Virus record (IMG/VR): IMGVR_UViG_3300036791_000154
Span: 1-52,616 of that record
Direction: 5' to 3' (one strand)
DNA length: 52,616 bases
Source: a virus
Below are positions 28,955 to 37,789 of this stretch, piece by piece. The number at the start of each line of letters is the position of its first letter. The stretch's first letter is position 1. The notes beneath the pieces are model-generated. The model had not been told where the DNA came from, ran no database searches, and saw only the letters and a list, made by a program, of their open reading frames with translations. A program made the position numbers and the translations under genes.

Positions 28955-29392
28955 TTAGATCGATCCGCTAATACCAAAGTCTGGTAATTCGTTAGTGCCA
29001 TCTACTCTGCCCCATAAGTGCAATGCCATTGGATGAATGTTAACGTGTACTTTCTCAGGCACAAACACTTGATAGGCATAACGCTTGCGTCCAAAGATTG
29101 CCCTATGCAATAAGGCTAAATCTTCATACGTTGGCATCAGTTGCTTACCATTCGGCTTCTTTTCCCATTTAACAACAGATGCATGCATCCACATGTTGCC
29201 TAATTCATCGCCGATAGGTTGCGGCGCTTCTGTGACAATGTATTCAGTCATTATCATGTCATGGGGCACATGCTCCATAAGAATCTTTATGCCTCTTATG
29301 CCAAATGCCGAATAGGCAACAACGCGCAAGCCAGCATTCTTTAGCACAATCTCCATGCCATTGTTAATTGTCAAAGCATTGTCAGACGTCAT
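28955..29392 (-). CDS. Conserved phage protein, DUF7694-like
   Basis: A 145-residue protein. The C-terminal half, YEDLALLHRAIFGRKRYAYQVFVPE, then ALHLWGRVDG and LPDFG, resembles a small domain common in actinophages (helix, strand, HLW motif). The start overlaps the previous gene by 11 nt. Function unknown. Confidence 0.6.
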   Translation of the reverse strand: MTSDNALTINNGMEIVLKNAGLRVVAYSAFGIRGIKILMEHVPHDMIMTEYIVTEAPQPIGDELGNMWMHASVVKWEKKPNGKQLMPTYEDLALLHRAIFGRKRYAYQVFVPEKVHVNIHPMALHLWGRVDGTNELPDFGISGSI

Positions 29393-29657
29393 AAGAGTCT
29401 AACCATGCTGTCGCGATCGCTGCGATGTTTACCAATGCCCTTTCAATATCGCTCTTATCGCTAATGCCATTGTTACTACTCGTGTTAGCGATATGCCCAG
29501 TAAGTTGCGTGACAGATTGCATCAGCATTGACAAACGATCAATGTTAGTCATGTCAGGCGCATTGAAATCGACATGCTGGGCATTCATGATAACGCGAGC
29601 GCCAGCAATGGCATTCAGCGTTAAACCGCTACCAGCCTTGAAATCCGTTGCAGTCAT
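29382..29657 (-). CDS. Hypothetical helical protein
   Basis: A 91-residue protein; start chosen at ATG 29657 because GAGGGAG precedes it. Residues 10-45 alternate hydrophobic strands; residues 35-85 are helical (RLSMLMQSVTQLTGHI, ALVNIAAIATAWLDS). No recognised family. Confidence 0.6.
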   Translation of the reverse strand: MTATDFKAGSGLTLNAIAGARVIMNAQHVDFNAPDMTNIDRLSMLMQSVTQLTGHIANTSSNNGISDKSDIERALVNIAAIATAWLDSYDV

Positions 29658-29684
29658 GAGTGATTCTCCCTCGCTCAATCTCGG

Positions 29685-29885
29685 CTAATGACGTTGCTTT
29701 TCTTGCACGTTGTGCTTATGCCAGTCATTCATAAACTTGGAATACAATGCCATCATTGCGACTCGCTTATCATTGTTGGCATCGTTATCGTCATCACTCC
29801 CATGATTATCGAGCCATTCTTGCATTGCCTCTTGCAATACTTGCGCCTGCAATTCATCAGGCAGCAATTGTCCTACGTACGCCAT
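29685..29885 (-). CDS. Hypothetical acidic protein
   Basis: A 66-residue protein with GGGAGG 4 nt before its ATG. An acidic Asp/Asn-rich middle (DDDNDANND) separates two helices (LQAQVLQEAMQEWL and MMALYSKFMNDWH). No recognised family. Confidence 0.6.
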   Translation of the reverse strand: MAYVGQLLPDELQAQVLQEAMQEWLDNHGSDDDNDANNDKRVAMMALYSKFMNDWHKHNVQEKQRH

Positions 29886-29898
29886 AATGCCTCCCAGC

Positions 29899-29916
29899 AG
29901 TCAGTCAACTAACTAA
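29899..29916. repeat. 18-bp repeat AGTCAGTCAACTAACTAA, copy 2
   Basis: Identical to 27888-27905. It lies just upstream of the 66-residue gene, next to the ribosome site, in the 148-bp gap 29886-30033 that otherwise shows nothing. Confidence 0.5.
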
Positions 29917-30033
29917 CATTTGTTTGCGACATCAACCCAAATGCCGCAAGTCTGATACCCGCGTCACACCGTAATCGCTCACCCAGCATAAGCCACTAAT
30001 GCTGCCCATGAGCGCATCAGACTTCCCCGAATT

Positions 30034-30204
30034 TCATTCGTCGCTATCGCATGCGTGGCAATCTCGACAGCAACCACCATCCACAATATCCCAGTAAGTA
30101 TTGGTGGAACCACATACCCCACAAGCGTCGCCAGGCTCCCATGACGCCTTATCACTTCTATTATCAGAGATTGTATGGCTCGTACTGCTTTGCTCCTGGG
30201 GCAT
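30034..30204 (-). CDS. Zinc-ribbon miniprotein
   Basis: A 56-residue protein (ATG 30204). CGVCGS and CRDCHAC give two CxxC knuckles, a zinc-ribbon pattern. It overlaps the upstream gene by 41 nt. Such proteins often bind nucleic acid or host transcription components; no specific role can be given. Confidence 0.5.
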   Translation of the reverse strand: MPQEQSSTSHTISDNRSDKASWEPGDACGVCGSTNTYWDIVDGGCCRDCHACDSDE

Positions 30205-30364
30205 GATCTTCTGCCTTTCTTTTAGCATCTAATGCCTCGAAGAATGTTGCACCTGACTTCCACCCGCATTCGCACTCTGCCCAATAAACCCTCATCTTCC
30301 AACTATCATCATGCCGTGTGTATAAGCGAAAAGTGTGCTTGCTGTCGCTATCTTTGTCTGGCAT
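30164..30364 (-). CDS. Small protein with CxC motif
   Basis: A 66-residue protein starting at ATG 30364, sharing one base with the preceding stop (TGATG), AGGGAG just upstream. WAECECGWKSGATFFEALDAKRKAEDH resembles short phage domains in which a CxC-W turn precedes a helix and His. Function unknown. Confidence 0.55.
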   Translation of the reverse strand: MPDKDSDSKHTFRLYTRHDDSWKMRVYWAECECGWKSGATFFEALDAKRKAEDHAPGAKQYEPYNL

Positions 30365-30534
30365 CACTCCCTACGCTTGGGCTTGAAATACTTTAAGCGT
30401 CGATACATTCTGTCGGCATCTTCTGGCCAACAAGCGACACCTTTAACCCATCTGACTTTTACCCCACACCATGCGCAATAATCCTCTCCAGGTCTTGCAT
30501 GATGGCCTGTCGCTGACTCTGGACAATTACTCAT
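30364..30534 (-). CDS. Zinc-finger miniprotein
   Basis: A 56-residue protein starting at ATG 30534, overlapping the PPOX gene stop. HARPGEDYCAWCGVKVRW is a CxxC knuckle with an upstream Cys/His; the C-terminus is basic (RLKYFKPKRRE). Probably nucleic-acid binding. Confidence 0.55.
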   Translation of the reverse strand: MSNCPESATGHHARPGEDYCAWCGVKVRWVKGVACWPEDADRMYRRLKYFKPKRRE

Positions 30535-30922
30535 CAATACCGACACTGTTTATTTTGTCAGGCCAAATCCGAATGAATGCCTCGCCAAAGTTTGGCTTAA
30601 CGCCAATCTCAACAATGCGTCCAAGATTAGTTCCACCGGATGTCATTGCAAGAGCCTGGCCTCTGATTTCGAGCATTCTTGGCCGCCATGGATCAAGTAG
30701 CAAGTCATCAATAACTATTGCTGCCCAGCCTGTATCCTTAACGTCATTAAATCGCTTAGTCTGTAGTACATGATGTCCACCAACGTCAATCGTTCCTAAT
30801 TCATAGTTGTAATTGAGCGTTGTTGGCACAACATGCGGGATGCCATCTAAACCAACTGTCGCGATGCGCCCAAGCAATTGGCTTTCAAGATAAGCGATTT
30901 GCTTATCAGTCAGCTTTGTCAT
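30527..30922 (-). CDS. PPOX-fold flavin/F420-dependent protein
   Basis: A 131-residue protein of the pyridoxamine 5'-phosphate oxidase-like split-barrel fold. LLGRIATVGLDGIPHVVPTTL, KRFNDVKDTGWAAIVIDD, RPRMLEIRGQALA and IRIWPDKINSVGID follow the F420/FMN-binding PPOX pattern almost end to end. In Actinobacteria such proteins use F420 or FMN to reduce small molecules. It is an auxiliary metabolic gene, coupled (ATGA) to the DNA polymerase gene; substrate unknown. Confidence 0.8.
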   Translation of the reverse strand: MTKLTDKQIAYLESQLLGRIATVGLDGIPHVVPTTLNYNYELGTIDVGGHHVLQTKRFNDVKDTGWAAIVIDDLLLDPWRPRMLEIRGQALAMTSGGTNLGRIVEIGVKPNFGEAFIRIWPDKINSVGIDE

Positions 30923-33900
30923 TCTGGATCAATCACCCACATTCTATTGACTTCTATCTTTCGCCCAAAGGTTTTATTGCGGTATCCGTCAACAACGAGC
31001 AAGTCATGATCTAGTCGAATACGCATCACCAAATCCTTTAAGTGAGGGAACTTCCAGCGATTAACACGCACGTTTATCTCATCTGTGTCGTCGTAACCAT
31101 GCATAACAACACTGCCTGATAAGTCTGGGCGCTTAATTGAATTGGGGTCTAAGTCTGTGCCATATCGTGATCGGTGCTCTTCAAAAATATCCTGCAAGTT
31201 TCGCGCGTGAATCCTGCCAACCCACACAACAGGTATTGAGTCATAACTCCAGATGACATTGCCATTCTCATCATAGAATTGAACGCCAATATCTAGCGGT
31301 AAATCCTCTGACTTATGCGAGGTAGCAGGCAACATTACCCCATAACTATCGATCAATTGGCCATTACGCAATAGTTGCCGAGTCTCATTCAACTTATCGC
31401 GCAATGCGCTAATACCAAACGGATCGACGCTCTTTCTATTGGTCCATGTTTTAACCACTTCTAGTTTCTTTGGGCCAATTCCTGGCAATCCACCGACATC
31501 ATCGATGCCCCAGTTTTCCCCACGTTCCCAAGCAACATCTCTATCGGCAACCATTAACAATGCTAGCGATTCGCCAATGCCTGGCATCTGTGCAAACCCT
31601 GGGAGAATACCATCACTATTGACTGCCCATGTCATTTGCGATAGCTCTAAATCTGCGCCAAGTATCGACACTGGCTTACCATTACCCCGCTTAACGCAGA
31701 ACTTTTGATCTTGCGCATCACGCATTATCGCTTGCCATTTGTCTTTGGGTAGCTTTCGCAATTGCGCCGCGTAGAATTCTCGTGGGTGATAGGTCTTGAA
31801 GTACATACTCCAATAGCCAAGCAAACTGTATGCAACAGCGTGTGCAAAGTTGAATGTATACTGTCCAGCAGTCATCATTCGCTTAAAGATAATCTCTGCC
31901 ATTTTCTCATTGATATCGACTGTTGCCGCGCCTTCTACAAACCTTTGCCGATATGCATTGAATGCTGCCTCACCATATTTCCATGAAACAATGCGCCTGA
32001 TTTGCGCAGTGACGATCCAATCGAATTGGCCAATCTCTCGGCATATCGAAAGTAGTTGTTCTTGGAAGATAATCTGGTATTTTGTTTGCTCGCAAATACG
32101 AGCCATTATAGGGTTGTATGTCCAGGCATTTCTTGGCTCGTCTCGATCCCAGTTTCCCCATTTAATGCTGATGTAATCGAGCGTTGTTCCTGAGTGATAT
32201 GGTCCAGGTCTTGATAATGCGTTGATATCGATAAGCTCAAGAAAGTTATCTGGTTTAAGCTGAGTGACAACGTTACGAGTAGTTCTGCCTTCATATTGGA
32301 ATATGCCTCTAACATCGCATCGACGAAATGCGTCAATAATTCGCTCGTCATTAGTTGGGAGTCTATAGAGTTCATCTAATGTCATGCCTCCAACTAGCTC
32401 CATGCAATTCTTCAACATCCCCAATGTTGTAAGGCCAAGAAAATCAATCTTCATCATGCCTAGGTATTCAGCATCGCGCTTATCGACAGACAGCACCGAT
32501 AGTTTGCGCTTTGGCCCACCAGCGACTCTAGACTTTAGTTCGCGGGTGTATAGCGCGACCGTATCCGTTAATGGTGCTTCGGATACAACTAAGCCAGCAC
32601 TATGGACGCCAAAGCCTTTGAGATTCCCCTCTAACGGTAAGGCTTTCTCTAACTCTGGATGCTTGTCCCAGATGGCTTTGGCCAAAGGGAATTGCTCGAC
32701 AGTGTCCATCAATGTCTTTGTTGCTCGCGAGTCTGCGTTAGTGCGATCAATGATGAATTCTTTAAATCGCTCGATATCTAATCTGGGCAATGAATGAACG
32801 CGCGCAACGTCATCAATCGCGTTGCGACCTTTCCATGCCGTATACGTGCCAATGTTGCCGACATGGTCGCGACCATATTTCCCCATCAAATACTGGCGAA
32901 TCTCATCTCGACGTTCATCATCAAAGTCAAGATCAATGTCCGGCAGGTCCATGCGATTAGGATCAATAAAGCGTTCAAAATACATCTGCGGATAGAGCAT
33001 GGGGTCGATTTCTGTAATGCGCAATAGATACACAACAAGGCTGGCAGCGGCACTACCGCGTGCTGGACCAACGAGTATGCCATTATTCTTAGCCCATCGG
33101 ACGACATCGGCCAACATTAGAATTGAATCGACGTAATCCTTTTCGATAATGACATCCATTTCTCGTTTTAATCGAGCAACATAATCATCGCTTGTTGTAT
33201 TGGGTGCTAAGTGCATTGTCATATCGCGATGTCGCCAACCATCACGCAACCATTCCCACATTAAATCAACAGCCGAGTTTACCCCAGTAGGCAAAGGGAA
33301 TCGCATGCGCTCTGTCTTGGGCAAGATCACATTGCAACGCTCGGCAATCTCTAACGTTGTGTCTAATGCAGCAACGCATTGCTCATGATTTAAGCCAGTC
33401 ACTTTCAATCGTCGTCCGATTTCTTGCCTGTCAAGCAATGTCATCGGTACGTCATAATCCCATTCGGCCTCTTGCTGGTCAACCGTTTTCTTACCCGCTG
33501 CTCCACCGCGCGCTATTGCGTGAATCAATGGATGCATCTCTTGATTATCGAGTCGCGGGTAATGCGCATCAAGCGTGACCACTAAAGGAATCCCCAGTGT
33601 TTCCGACACATTCGCAATCATCTGATTGAATTGCTGCGTCTTTGGTAGCTCTGGAAATGCCTGTACTTCGAGGTAATATCTGTCGCCGAATTTGTCACGC
33701 ATTGATTCTGCGATTGTTAGTGCTGTCTTGATTCCACCACCCACAGCGACATCTTTTCCACCAATCGACTTGCAGGCAATCGCTGAGCCGAGACAGCCAG
33801 ACAGCACGATTAGCCCATCATTATGGGTGAAAAGATTATCGCTAGTGGTAGTCGGATGATAATAAAAGTTTTCCCATGAGCGACTGACAAGCCGTAATAG

Positions 33901-34197
33901 ATTCTGGTATCCGCCCGCATTCATGGCCAATACCCCAAGATGATATTTGTGCTTGCTTGGCTCGTTGCGGGTGTATAACTCACAGCCATATATCGGCTTA
34001 AATTCAAAGCCTTCATCGCGTGCCGCTTGGGCAGCCTTTTCAAGTTTTACATGCGAACTAACATTGCCATGTTCCGTTAGCGCTAGAGCAGTTTGCCCCA
34101 ATTCTATCGCACGATTCACGAATTCTGCTGGCTGTCCAAAGCCATCGCCATACGAGTAAGTCGAGTGCGTGTGAAGCGAGACAAAGTCATTTCGCAT
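30919..34197 (-). CDS. dnaE: DNA polymerase III alpha subunit (DnaE-type)
   Basis: A 1092-residue replicative polymerase. PHP domain at the N-terminus (SLHTHSTYSYGDG, LALTEHGN, GCELYT). Palm domain with GPARGSAAASL and the catalytic acidic motif PDIDLDFDDERRDE near residue 417-430. Then YEGRTTRNVV and the finger region with QEQLLSI, and a helix-hairpin-helix (DVGGLPGIGPKKLEVVK) near 890. It copies the phage genome from a nearby primase. It is distinct from the family A polymerases of many actinophages. Confidence 0.93.
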   Translation of the reverse strand: MRNDFVSLHTHSTYSYGDGFGQPAEFVNRAIELGQTALALTEHGNVSSHVKLEKAAQAARDEGFEFKPIYGCELYTRNEPSKHKYHLGVLAMNAGGYQNLLRLVSRSWENFYYHPTTTSDNLFTHNDGLIVLSGCLGSAIACKSIGGKDVAVGGGIKTALTIAESMRDKFGDRYYLEVQAFPELPKTQQFNQMIANVSETLGIPLVVTLDAHYPRLDNQEMHPLIHAIARGGAAGKKTVDQQEAEWDYDVPMTLLDRQEIGRRLKVTGLNHEQCVAALDTTLEIAERCNVILPKTERMRFPLPTGVNSAVDLMWEWLRDGWRHRDMTMHLAPNTTSDDYVARLKREMDVIIEKDYVDSILMLADVVRWAKNNGILVGPARGSAAASLVVYLLRITEIDPMLYPQMYFERFIDPNRMDLPDIDLDFDDERRDEIRQYLMGKYGRDHVGNIGTYTAWKGRNAIDDVARVHSLPRLDIERFKEFIIDRTNADSRATKTLMDTVEQFPLAKAIWDKHPELEKALPLEGNLKGFGVHSAGLVVSEAPLTDTVALYTRELKSRVAGGPKRKLSVLSVDKRDAEYLGMMKIDFLGLTTLGMLKNCMELVGGMTLDELYRLPTNDERIIDAFRRCDVRGIFQYEGRTTRNVVTQLKPDNFLELIDINALSRPGPYHSGTTLDYISIKWGNWDRDEPRNAWTYNPIMARICEQTKYQIIFQEQLLSICREIGQFDWIVTAQIRRIVSWKYGEAAFNAYRQRFVEGAATVDINEKMAEIIFKRMMTAGQYTFNFAHAVAYSLLGYWSMYFKTYHPREFYAAQLRKLPKDKWQAIMRDAQDQKFCVKRGNGKPVSILGADLELSQMTWAVNSDGILPGFAQMPGIGESLALLMVADRDVAWERGENWGIDDVGGLPGIGPKKLEVVKTWTNRKSVDPFGISALRDKLNETRQLLRNGQLIDSYGVMLPATSHKSEDLPLDIGVQFYDENGNVIWSYDSIPVVWVGRIHARNLQDIFEEHRSRYGTDLDPNSIKRPDLSGSVVMHGYDDTDEINVRVNRWKFPHLKDLVMRIRLDHDLLVVDGYRNKTFGRKIEVNRMWVIDPE

Positions 34198-34229
34198 GAT
34201 TCTTTCCTTTGATTCGCTATTGCCTTTGA

Positions 34230-34271
34230 GATGGGCTGACCAACTGGGGGTTTAGAGTCAGCCAGCCCATC
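34230..34271. other. Hairpin between a small gene and DNA polymerase
   Basis: GATGGGCTG at 34230-34238 and CAGCCCATC at 34263-34271 form a perfect 9-bp stem that can be lengthened with G-U pairs on the transcribed strand. It lies in the 84-bp gap before dnaE. No U-tract follows, so it may tune rather than end transcription. Confidence 0.5.
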
Positions 34272-34281
34272 GGCCATTTAG

Positions 34282-34509
34282 CTAAGCGTTCTCGCCTGGG
34301 ACTTCTGTCGCATCACTAAAGGTGAAAATGATGTCCAGGAAAATCTCTTCGCCATCTTCATCGAAAGTGCCAAGGTCATTGTCGTTAATAACCTCTTCGA
34401 TTGCCGAATTGACGTTGTTGGGGTTTAAGCCATTGCCTGGCTCTTTTGGGTTGCCCTCTTCATCCACTGTCTCGGCAACACCAGTAATCGTGAAGTTAAA
34501 CTTAGCCAT
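34282..34509 (-). CDS. Hypothetical acidic protein
   Basis: A 75-residue protein with GGGAGG upstream. Alternating strands (FNFTITGVAETV, IFLDIIFTFSDATEV) flank an acidic linker. No recognised family. Confidence 0.6.
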   Translation of the reverse strand: MAKFNFTITGVAETVDEEGNPKEPGNGLNPNNVNSAIEEVINDNDLGTFDEDGEEIFLDIIFTFSDATEVPGENA

Positions 34510-34536
34510 TGCGACTGCCTCCCGCTTTAAATGGTT

Positions 34537-34845
34537 TTAGAATGTCCTGCCTTCTGTGGGTGTTCCCTCGCCCCAATCCCTAGACATCACCTCCAGCCAA
34601 GGGAATTCAGCACCGCGCAATATTGGCATCATGTTGTAGTGAATTGCTGCTCGCATGCTTGGCACAAAGCCCACACGTTCGCGCATGTATTGCTTGGCAT
34701 TGTCGCCTAGTTGCTTATATGAGCCGTGGACGTAATCGAATAGCATTTCTTGCGTGACAACAACAAGCCTTGCCTGTAAGGCGAAAACGACTTGATTCAT
34801 GGGCGCGCTATCAGGCAGCAATGGCGGAATATCATTCGTAAACAT
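34537..34845 (-). CDS. Hypothetical protein
   Basis: A 102-residue protein starting at ATG 34845, 2 nt after the preceding stop. Mostly helical (QVVFALQARLVVVTQEMLFDYVH, AIHYNMMPILRGAEFPW). No recognised family. Confidence 0.6.
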   Translation of the reverse strand: MFTNDIPPLLPDSAPMNQVVFALQARLVVVTQEMLFDYVHGSYKQLGDNAKQYMRERVGFVPSMRAAIHYNMMPILRGAEFPWLEVMSRDWGEGTPTEGRTF

Positions 34846-34847
34846 TA

Positions 34848-35354
34848 CTAGTCCCACGATTCATCAGAGTCCCAGCCAATCTTTTGCACTGCTTTGATGT
34901 TCATTCCGATGTGATCATTAAGGTCCCACATCGCCTCCTTGAATCGAGTTTTCCCATGTAAATAAGGGTTTGAGTGATCAAGCGTCACAAACTTGTACCA
35001 CGGTTCAACTCCGAAATGATCTTGGATGTCTTTGACATCGGCTTCTACATTCTGGGTATAGTAAGCCATGTGCGAGACTCCACCGCTTCTGATGTCATGC
35101 GGATAATGCACAATGGGTCGCCAGTATAGAAGCTCGTATTGGAAGCCAGGGATGATGTCGAAATTGAAAGCGAGCACGGCTGTTACATGCTCATCAGATT
35201 TGATTGGGCCAGTCTGAATACAGTAGTCAATTGCCCAGTTTTTAAAGCCAAACTTCATCCATTGCAATCGAGTGTTGCGCCATGTATCAAGTTCTGTATG
35301 CACAATCGATACCTGATTGAATGCCCCAGAATTGATTGTGTCAATGATGTTCAT
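34848..35354 (-). CDS. VOC/glyoxalase-superfamily-like protein
   Basis: A 168-residue protein. QYELLYWRPIVHY, VSHMAYYTQNVEADV, FVTLDHSNPYLHGKTRF and HIGMNIKAVQKI follow the VOC (vicinal oxygen chelate) pattern with candidate metal ligands His and Glu. Related phage genes are common but without a known substrate. It sits in a run of enzyme genes between SDR and DNA polymerase. Confidence 0.6.
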   Translation of the reverse strand: MNIIDTINSGAFNQVSIVHTELDTWRNTRLQWMKFGFKNWAIDYCIQTGPIKSDEHVTAVLAFNFDIIPGFQYELLYWRPIVHYPHDIRSGGVSHMAYYTQNVEADVKDIQDHFGVEPWYKFVTLDHSNPYLHGKTRFKEAMWDLNDHIGMNIKAVQKIGWDSDESWD

Positions 35355-36070
35355 TTACCGCACCTAACTTCGACAATGCTTCCAGTCATTGCTAATGGTG
35401 CATCGTAAAGCAACCATAGCGCGGTCTTTGCTACCTCATCCTTGTATGCCATGCGCCCCAAAGGATTGTTGTTGAAATCGGCTCTGATCTTCGATTGCTC
35501 CCACTCGCGTAGCTCGCCAATACGTATCAAATCCTCATCTGTCATTGGGGTATCGTCGATTACCGTTGGCCTAACGCCAGTAATAAACCAGTCTGGCGCT
35601 AGCTCGCGTGCAGCGACTTTTATTGACATCTCTAACGCTGCCTTGCTGGAGCAATAGGCTGCTGTTGTTCGCATTGGCGTTATTGCTGCCTCACTAGTAA
35701 TAACGCACATTCGCACGGCACCTTGCGAATTCATCAAGCCTTTAAGCACGTTGTAAAAGCCAAAGACATTGACGTTGTAAATCTCTTTCATTGCTTCCAC
35801 GTCTTGATTGCGAATAAACTCAAGCTCTTTGTATCCAGCGCAATAAAACACGTAGCCGAATGCGCCAAACCCCATGGCCATATGGTTTGTTAGAAACTTT
35901 TCGATGCTATCTGGATCGGTAACATCGAATGCCTCTGGTGGCGGCATCCAGACTTTTTGATAACGCGGATCATCGCCTAGAATTTGCCTGAATTCTTTCC
36001 CAACGCCATTTGTTGTACCGCCGATGATAAGCAGATTTCCCCATAATCTACTAGCTGTTTTCTGTGTCAT
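35351..36070 (-). CDS. Short-chain dehydrogenase/reductase (SDR)
   Basis: A 239-residue protein from ATG 36070. Cofactor loop GGTTNGVG near residue 17-24, NVNVFG near 100 and catalytic Tyr-x-x-x-Lys in AAYCSSKAAL; the Ser of VITSEAA supplies the third residue. An NAD(P)H-dependent oxidoreductase of unknown substrate. It overlaps the Nmad1-like gene by 20 nt, so the enzymes are expressed together. Confidence 0.8.
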   Translation of the reverse strand: MTQKTASRLWGNLLIIGGTTNGVGKEFRQILGDDPRYQKVWMPPPEAFDVTDPDSIEKFLTNHMAMGFGAFGYVFYCAGYKELEFIRNQDVEAMKEIYNVNVFGFYNVLKGLMNSQGAVRMCVITSEAAITPMRTTAAYCSSKAALEMSIKVAARELAPDWFITGVRPTVIDDTPMTDEDLIRIGELREWEQSKIRADFNNNPLGRMAYKDEVAKTALWLLYDAPLAMTGSIVEVRCGK

Positions 36071-36359
36071 CAGATACACCCAAGACCCTATCCATCGATG
36101 CGATTGTTAGAAAACAATGCCCCACTAAATCAAGGAGAATCTCCCTAGGCTGCTCACCCCGCAATTCTTGATCATCCCATATTGCTCGCTTTAGTTTGCC
36201 AACCTTGCGGTAGATATCGACAAAGGCACCCTTAGTTCCCAAGCGATTCGCGTCATCGCCATAATCGACATTCTTTTCGGCGAACCTTGCGCGCCATTCT
36301 GGCAACAGACATTCCACGATGTATTCAAAATCGCTATCGCCTAATTCTCTTTGCCTCAT
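36051..36359 (-). CDS. Nmad1/DUF1599-like protein
   Basis: A 102-residue protein. FAEKNVDYGDDANRLGTKGAFVDIYRKVGKLKRAI and EILLDLVGHCFLTI follow the DUF1599 pattern, a domain renamed nucleotide-modification-associated domain 1. Its genomic neighbours here are nucleotide or redox enzymes. The family call is from the residue pattern only. Confidence 0.6.
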   Translation of the reverse strand: MRQRELGDSDFEYIVECLLPEWRARFAEKNVDYGDDANRLGTKGAFVDIYRKVGKLKRAIWDDQELRGEQPREILLDLVGHCFLTIASMDRVLGVSDDTENS

Positions 36360-36966
36360 CGATTAATCCCCTGATTGTCTCGCGAGCTTCCCATAAATCT
36401 TTAACAGATCGGTAGGAATCACTGGGCCTATCTCGATTGTGCAATCGCTCAATCAAGATTGGATAGAGTCCAACTCTTGTTGCTTGCGCGCACATTTCTG
36501 GTAAGTCATCGAGCACGCAAACGACATTCTCTGGGGCAACAATCTTAGCTAGTTGCCGATACTTGTAATCGCCATAAATCGCGTTGTTGTATTTGATATG
36601 GCGACGTTGCAGCCAATGTCTTGTATCTGGGTCCATCGTGTCTAATCGCAAGTATGGTCTGCTCGTGCATATCCAGATAGAAACACCCATGCTTGAAAGG
36701 GATTTCGCTAACTCTGGCGCACCCTCATACATGGGCATACTTCGCTTCATACCGCCAAGCCTATAAGCTAATTTTATCTTGCGATAGGTGTCTCGACTAA
36801 TGCCCAACGACGAATAAAACTGAAACTTACTGGCACCATTCGGCCAACCCAATTCAGGCGTCATTTCGACATCGCGGCCTAACCACAATGCAGCGAATTG
36901 CGTAAAATGGGTGTAGTGATCGCCCAATGTGCCATCAATATCGAGCGCCACTATTGGCGTAGTCAC
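36334..36966 (-). CDS. HAD-superfamily phosphatase (deoxynucleotidase-like)
   Basis: A 210-residue protein. Motif I ALDIDGTLGD (nucleophile Asp in DxDGT), motif II ICTSRP, a Lys near KYRQLAK and motif III VVCVLDDLPEM. The pattern fits HAD 5'(3')-deoxyribonucleotidases, which release phosphate from dNMPs, or the phosphatase part of polynucleotide kinases. It overlaps the Nmad1-like gene and the FAD enzyme gene. Confidence 0.75.
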   Translation of the reverse strand: MTTPIVALDIDGTLGDHYTHFTQFAALWLGRDVEMTPELGWPNGASKFQFYSSLGISRDTYRKIKLAYRLGGMKRSMPMYEGAPELAKSLSSMGVSIWICTSRPYLRLDTMDPDTRHWLQRRHIKYNNAIYGDYKYRQLAKIVAPENVVCVLDDLPEMCAQATRVGLYPILIERLHNRDRPSDSYRSVKDLWEARETIRGLIDEAKRIRR

Positions 36967-37772
36967 AACACCCCAAGCGCCATCTCGAATGCGTCATGGG
37001 AAAGAATGCCCTTTTGCCATAAGCCATATCTTCCAGCACGCACAATGTACGGCCAGCAATCGCAATTCGTTCTAATCGGCTTAATGACTGGCATAACGCC
37101 GTGTGGCATGAATTGATTTATTGCAGCACCAGTCCACTCGGTATTCGCATGATCAAAGATAATCGATGTGCGATACCAGCCTGTCTGTCTTGGATGTGTG
37201 GCATCGAATAGATTGCCATTGCACAACACAACATGCCTTGTGCCGTAACGCTCTTTGTTGCGCTCGATATCCCCACCGTGCCAAGTGTTATCTATCCAGA
37301 CTTTAACGCTAGTGAACACATGGCGTTCGCGTTGATAACACAATGACTTTGCCGGTATCGTGGATATGATCGTGTCGTATTTCTCCATGGCATGTAACAG
37401 GTAATCTTGATCGATTACCTCGCTGATTATCATGGCTTGATACTTCTTCCAGAGCCTGTGGTAAGCCTCGCGAATAGACCATGCTTCATGAAAGCCCTGG
37501 AATAGTTCTGGACTTACCGCGATATCCTCATCGGCATCATCGCCATAGACTTTCGTCCTATAATCGTTGATGTTTCCCTGGAGGACATAGGAAAGCTTGA
37601 CCGATGAATTCAAGTCAAGCTCTGGGATAGTTCTATGCATGTATTGCGCGCCAAGCATTGATGACTTGCGTTTGTTGCTAATTATTGTGACACTGCACCC
37701 CACTAACTTTGCTGCGTGAGCAGCCAGCAATCCCGCTGGTCCACATCCAAGAATTGCAACCTTATTCGGCAT
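36963..37772 (-). CDS. FAD-dependent oxidoreductase
   Basis: A 269-residue protein with an N-terminal Rossmann loop VAILGCGPAGLLAAHAA (GxGxxG) and a beta-strand SVTIISNKRKS. A later IISTIPAKSLC strand is typical of amine-oxidase-like FAD folds. Short for this superfamily. Comparable genes occur in actinophages without a known substrate. It overlaps the HAD gene by 4 nt. Confidence 0.75.
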   Translation of the reverse strand: MPNKVAILGCGPAGLLAAHAAKLVGCSVTIISNKRKSSMLGAQYMHRTIPELDLNSSVKLSYVLQGNINDYRTKVYGDDADEDIAVSPELFQGFHEAWSIREAYHRLWKKYQAMIISEVIDQDYLLHAMEKYDTIISTIPAKSLCYQRERHVFTSVKVWIDNTWHGGDIERNKERYGTRHVVLCNGNLFDATHPRQTGWYRTSIIFDHANTEWTGAAINQFMPHGVMPVIKPIRTNCDCWPYIVRAGRYGLWQKGILSHDAFEMALGVL

Positions 37773-37789
37773 CTGTTTAGCCTTAATTT

